A stretch of 9,278 nucleotides of DNA from Kordiimonadaceae bacterium (GTDB lineage Bacteria > Pseudomonadota > Alphaproteobacteria > Sphingomonadales > Emcibacteraceae), in the NCBI GenBank assembly GCA_018699075.1, contig JABIPV010000215.1, positions 1 to 9,278 of the forward strand. The letters run 5' to 3'. Positions 7,020 through 9,278 of the stretch are shown one piece after another. The translations under genes and the position numbers were made by a program. Numbering within the stretch: position 1 is the stretch's first letter; each line of letters opens with the position of its first letter. Under the pieces are notes generated by a model that was given only the letters and a program-made list of their open reading frames with translations, was not told the DNA's origin and searched no databases.

Positions 7020-7206
7020 GCACTTAATCTCCTCTTTGGGTGGCGCTCTCAACTGGTCAACGCAACACTTTACTTTAATATAGGAATGTACGTCGTCAGG
7101 GAAAGTTGTGTTTTTAAGTCATTAGAATAAGAGAGTATACTCCGTATCATGTTTGTCTACAGTTCACAAACTTCCTGATCATATAAAACGTATTTACATC
7201 TCGTTG

Positions 7207-7242
7207 CTGAGAGTCTGCTTTGGGTCGAAAGCAGACACTCAG
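7207..7242 (+). repeat. Dispersed palindromic repeat, copy 4 (one mismatch, plus orientation)
   Basis: CTGAGAGTCTGCTTT (7207-7221) and AAAGCAGACACTCAG (7228-7242) form a 15-bp stem with one A-A mismatch (7212 with 7237) around the loop GGGTCG. That loop is the exact reverse complement of the loop in copy 2. It lies 187 nt beyond the katG terminator and well before the TRAP operon. Confidence 0.85.
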
Positions 7243-7269
7243 AAATGGTTGAATTATTGCTATTTAATG

Positions 7270-7339
7270 CTGATTTTAATTGTCTTATGTTGGTCACATG
7301 CCACGATAAGGTTTGACCATTAAATCAGATTTGAACCAT
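7270..7339. promoter_or_regulatory. Imperfect dyad and direct repeats upstream of dctP, possible regulator-binding region
   Basis: TGGTCA (7291-7296) and TGACCA (7314-7319) are inverted. Further out, CTGATTTTAAT (7270-7280) and ATTAAATCAG (7319-7328) are also complementary apart from one extra T. In addition TTTGACCAT (7312-7320) recurs as TTTGAACCAT (7330-7339), 18 nt apart. Such arrangements are common for transcription-factor sites ahead of transporter operons, but none matches a site I can name. Confidence 0.25.
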
Positions 7340-7356
7340 CTATTGAGTTGATCATT

Positions 7357-7381
7357 TGAGACCACCAGCCAAAGCGGACAT
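7357..7381 (-). repeat. Degraded fifth copy of the palindromic repeat
   Basis: CCAAAGCGGACAT (7369-7381) matches the right arm of the reverse complement of copy 1 (CCCAAAGCAGACAT) except for one substitution and one missing C. TGAGACC at 7357-7363 resembles its left arm (TGAATGACC). About five bases of the left arm and the end of the right arm are lost, so no stable stem remains. It is probably an old copy in the minus orientation. Confidence 0.4.
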
Positions 7382-7418
7382 AAGCAGATTATTTTCAAAC
7401 GACTATTACGCGATTTAT

Positions 7419-7447
7419 TTGACAAAATTATAGCAGGCCTGTAGCGT
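7419..7447 (+). promoter_or_regulatory. Weak candidate promoter for the TRAP operon
   Basis: A perfect -35 hexamer TTGACA (7419-7424) is followed after 17 nt by TAGCGT (7442-7447), which matches the -10 consensus at only three positions. A start near 7454 would give a leader of about 60 nt containing a short AT hairpin, ATGAAAT/ATTTCAT (7485-7491 with 7497-7503), just ahead of the gene. The weak -10 element suggests that an activator is needed or that the promoter lies elsewhere. Confidence 0.3.
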
Positions 7448-7511
7448 TAATAAATAAAAAATATAATTTATCTTAATGCGAAATATGAAATTTTTTATTT
7501 CATTATATTAG

Positions 7512-8711
7512 ATGATGAAGGGTTATGGGATTCAGTTGGAAATGGTGAATAAGTCTGCGAAAATTAAAAAAATGTCATTGATCGGTTTATCGATCTTGCT
7601 GCTGATATCTGGAAATTTAAACGCCCAAGAAAATGCGCTGATATACAGCAATACAAATCCCCCTGATAATGCGGCCAATGTTTATGGTATTGTGCCAATG
7701 ATGGAGGAACTTAAAAGTATCATCCCGATGAAACTGGTCCCTGGATCGCAATTATTTGATTCTCGAACCGCTCTTTCTTCAATTGGTGGCGGAATAGCAG
7801 GCGCAGGTGAAGTGATATCATCATATAGCCGCAGCGATTTAAAACATGCGGTCATTTTAAACGATTTAATGTATTTAGGCCGCAATGAACTTGTTGTAAA
7901 TGCAGCCGCAACGGAAACGCTGCTTCGAAACTGCCCCAATTGCATGAAGGACTATGCTGAAAGTAATACATTATTTTTATCCGGTGCCGCCGCCGGGTCA
8001 TACGGTATGCTTTGTAAAAGTGAAGTTACAAATGTTTCGCAAATGAGCGGGAAAAAATTTAGGGCCGTAAGTGCTAGTCGTCGCTGGGTAAGGGCGCTTG
8101 GCGGTATCCCTGTTAGCTTATCCATAAATGATATGGTCGAAGGGTTATCGCGTGGTTTGGTTGACTGTATCGTTGGGCCTATCGCCTGGTTAAAATCATT
8201 TCCAATCGCTGATGATGTTAAATTTATATATGCTTATAACGTTGGCGCCTTCAGCTTTGCGACCATGGTTATCAATCGCGGTGTGTGGGATGATTTTAAT
8301 GCCACACAAAAACACGCTTTATGGAATGCTCAATCCGGCGTTTCTGCAAGAACTGTAGTGCGGTTATATGTGGCCGAAGCAATCCAAGCGAGGATGATTG
8401 CCAAAGAAAAAGGCATTCCCATAACCACTGCCGGGCAGGACATTGAGAATTTCTGGCAAGAATTTAAAAAAGATGAAGCCGCGACCGTAAATAAAGTGGC
8501 CGGTGACCTCGGGGCGAAGAACCCGAAAGAAATATCGGATAATTTCATTAAAAATATTGAAAAATGGGAAAAAATCATTGCTTCTTCTGGTCTTGCCAAT
8601 TTGCTAACACTAGAAGAAATAGATGAGGACATCTTACATAGTGCTGAAGTGGAATATGAAGAACTACTGCAAAGCTATATTTATGATAAAATAAATCCGG
8701 AAGAACTTTAA
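7512..8711 (+). CDS. dctP: TRAP transporter periplasmic solute-binding protein (DctP family)
   Basis: The periplasmic receptor of a tripartite ATP-independent transporter; it captures a carboxylate-type solute and passes it to the DctQM permease. The core shows MSGKKFRAVSASRRWVRALG (178-197), with Arg184 at the usual carboxylate-binding position, then GGIPVSLSINDMVEGLSRG and VDCIVGP. This is the classic DctP pattern (K-I/F-R, then LGA-PV, then E-L-RG-D). Four cysteines include a CPNC pair (141, 144), plus Cys168 and Cys219; similar CPxC pairs occur, as I recall, in some alphaproteobacterial members. The hydrophobic segment MSLIGLSILLLISGNLNA (21-38) is the signal peptide. The start is uncertain: no good ribosome site precedes 7512, and in-frame ATGs at 7542 and 7572 give more normal signal peptides. 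The ligand cannot be named; dicarboxylate is only the family's namesake. It is the first gene of a tightly spaced operon. Confidence 0.93.
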   Translation: MMKGYGIQLEMVNKSAKIKKMSLIGLSILLLISGNLNAQENALIYSNTNPPDNAANVYGIVPMMEELKSIIPMKLVPGSQLFDSRTALSSIGGGIAGAGEVISSYSRSDLKHAVILNDLMYLGRNELVVNAAATETLLRNCPNCMKDYAESNTLFLSGAAAGSYGMLCKSEVTNVSQMSGKKFRAVSASRRWVRALGGIPVSLSINDMVEGLSRGLVDCIVGPIAWLKSFPIADDVKFIYAYNVGAFSFATMVINRGVWDDFNATQKHALWNAQSGVSARTVVRLYVAEAIQARMIAKEKGIPITTAGQDIENFWQEFKKDEAATVNKVAGDLGAKNPKEISDNFIKNIEKWEKIIASSGLANLLTLEEIDEDILHSAEVEYEELLQSYIYDKINPEEL

Positions 8712-8713
8712 TC

Positions 8714-9247
8714 ATGAGCAGTGAATTCTATAAAAAACTCGACAGAATTGATCATACAATTGCGCTGATACTTTGTTCCGTTGCGGGGCTTTCAATTGTT
8801 GCCATGATGCTTCATATAGTAGCAGGTATATATTCGCGTCATTTATTAGGCCAGCCGCTTGGCGGGGTTACCGAAATAGTTTCTGCTTACGATATGGTTG
8901 CGGTGTCGTTCTTATCACTTGCCTATGTTACCCACCAGAAAGCTCATATTTCCGTTGAGCTATTCACTCAAAAATTATCTGAGCAAATGAAACAATTGAT
9001 TGAGCTAGGAGCGGGCATATTTGTCACAACACTCTCTGTTTGGATTAGTTACGAAACGGCAATAGCGGCCATTCACAGTTATTCGATCAATGAAGTATGG
9101 GAATCTGGTGATGGATTTCTAACCGTATGGCCGAGCCGATTTTTTCTGCCCTTCGGCATTGGCGCAATGGCCTTTTCATATGCAGTAGACACGCTTAAAC
9201 GCGCGGACAGGCTTATAAACCCCTCTCGTTCAGTCGAGGAATTATAA
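8714..9247 (+). CDS. dctQ: TRAP transporter small permease subunit (DctQ)
   Basis: An inner-membrane protein of 177 residues with four predicted membrane helices at about 14-38, 54-74, 92-113 and 138-160. It holds the large permease DctM and docks the binding protein. Family features visible are YSRHLLGQPLGGVTEI after helix 1, the THQKAHISVELF stretch after helix 2 and WPSRFFLPFGIG at the start of helix 4. It starts 2 nt after the dctP stop. A GGAAGAA ribosome site (8699-8705) lies inside the end of dctP, so translation is probably coupled. Its stop codon directly abuts the ATG of dctM. Confidence 0.93.
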   Translation: MSSEFYKKLDRIDHTIALILCSVAGLSIVAMMLHIVAGIYSRHLLGQPLGGVTEIVSAYDMVAVSFLSLAYVTHQKAHISVELFTQKLSEQMKQLIELGAGIFVTTLSVWISYETAIAAIHSYSINEVWESGDGFLTVWPSRFFLPFGIGAMAFSYAVDTLKRADRLINPSRSVEEL

Positions 9248-9278
9248 ATGGCAGATATTGAAATAGGTTTTGCAGGTA
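9248..9278 (+). CDS. dctM: TRAP transporter large permease subunit (DctM), first ten codons only
   Basis: The ATG follows the dctQ stop with no gap and has GAGGA (9236-9240) 7 nt upstream. The visible residues MADIEIGFAG match the usual opening of DctM proteins just before their first membrane helix. DctM is the 12-helix Na+- or H+-coupled transport channel. The assignment rests on gene order P-Q-M as much as on the short sequence; the rest lies beyond the window. Confidence 0.85.
   Translation, partial: MADIEIGFAG

Larger units (their letters stand above)
6942..7511. other. 570-bp gap between katG and the TRAP operon
   Basis: No gene is recognised on either strand. The gap holds the katG terminator (6986-7019), palindromic repeat copy 4 (7207-7242), an imperfect dyad with direct repeats (7270-7339), a degraded repeat copy (7357-7381) and a possible promoter for dctP (7419-7447). 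The last 60 bases before dctP are extremely AT-rich. I see nothing I can name in 7020-7206. Confidence 0.7.

Noticed and set aside
960..7511. Genomic island inserted at tRNA-Glu
   Set aside because: There is no integrase, no transposase and no second copy of the tRNA 3' end in the window. The accessory-looking genes beside the tRNA are suggestive only.
7525..7548. A seven-codon leader ORF (ATG 7525 to TGA 7546) overlapping the start of dctP
   Set aside because: GAAGGG is only 2 nt from this ATG, too close to act as its ribosome site, and the peptide has no attenuation-like run of codons.
1364..9278. Receptor, katG and TRAP genes as a single functional operon or new system
   Set aside because: The receptor is on the opposite strand, katG has its own promoter and a strong terminator, and a 570-bp gap separates it from dctP. 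Co-function cannot be supported from sequence alone.

Overview
The window looks like a chromosomal segment of an AT-rich (about 40-45% GC by eye, not counted), probably marine, alphaproteobacterium. The tRNA-Glu, the RecJ sequence style, a large TonB-dependent receptor and a TRAP transporter with a CxxC-containing binding protein all fit that group. I cannot place it to genus. A Kordiimonadales-like or related lineage is only a guess.

Layout, left to right: (1) the C-terminal half of recJ (+), cut by the window edge, followed by tRNA-Glu(UUC) with its own promoter and a terminator; (2) a 329-bp convergent gap with two copies of a 34-36 bp palindromic repeat; (3) a 917-codon TonB-dependent receptor on the minus strand, starting at a TTG set by a good GGGAG ribosome site; (4) a 598-bp divergent gap holding the receptor promoter, a C-terminal relic of a MazG-like pyrophosphohydrolase gene, a third palindrome and the katG promoter; (5) katG (+), a full-length catalase-peroxidase with an N-terminal signal peptide, closed by a strong terminator; (6) a 570-bp gap with a fourth palindrome and a degraded fifth; (7) a TRAP transporter operon (+), dctP-dctQ-dctM, with dctM cut by the right edge.

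How it fits together: recJ and tRNA-Glu are housekeeping. The rest is envelope and periplasm biology: an outer-membrane receptor for TonB-driven uptake, a predicted periplasmic peroxide-destroying enzyme, and a periplasmic binding protein feeding a sodium- or proton-coupled inner-membrane TRAP permease. The three units have separate promoters and are not one operon, so a shared function is only an inference.

The best candidates for something unusual are not genes. One is a family of near-perfect hairpin repeats (consensus TGAGAGTCTGCTTT, a 6-nt loop, and the complementary arm) placed in every sizeable intergenic gap. One copy carries paired compensatory base changes. The other is a pair of mutually exclusive hairpins around the receptor's ribosome-binding site. 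I see no defence system, CRISPR array, integrase or transposase. I do not claim a new system beyond these leads.
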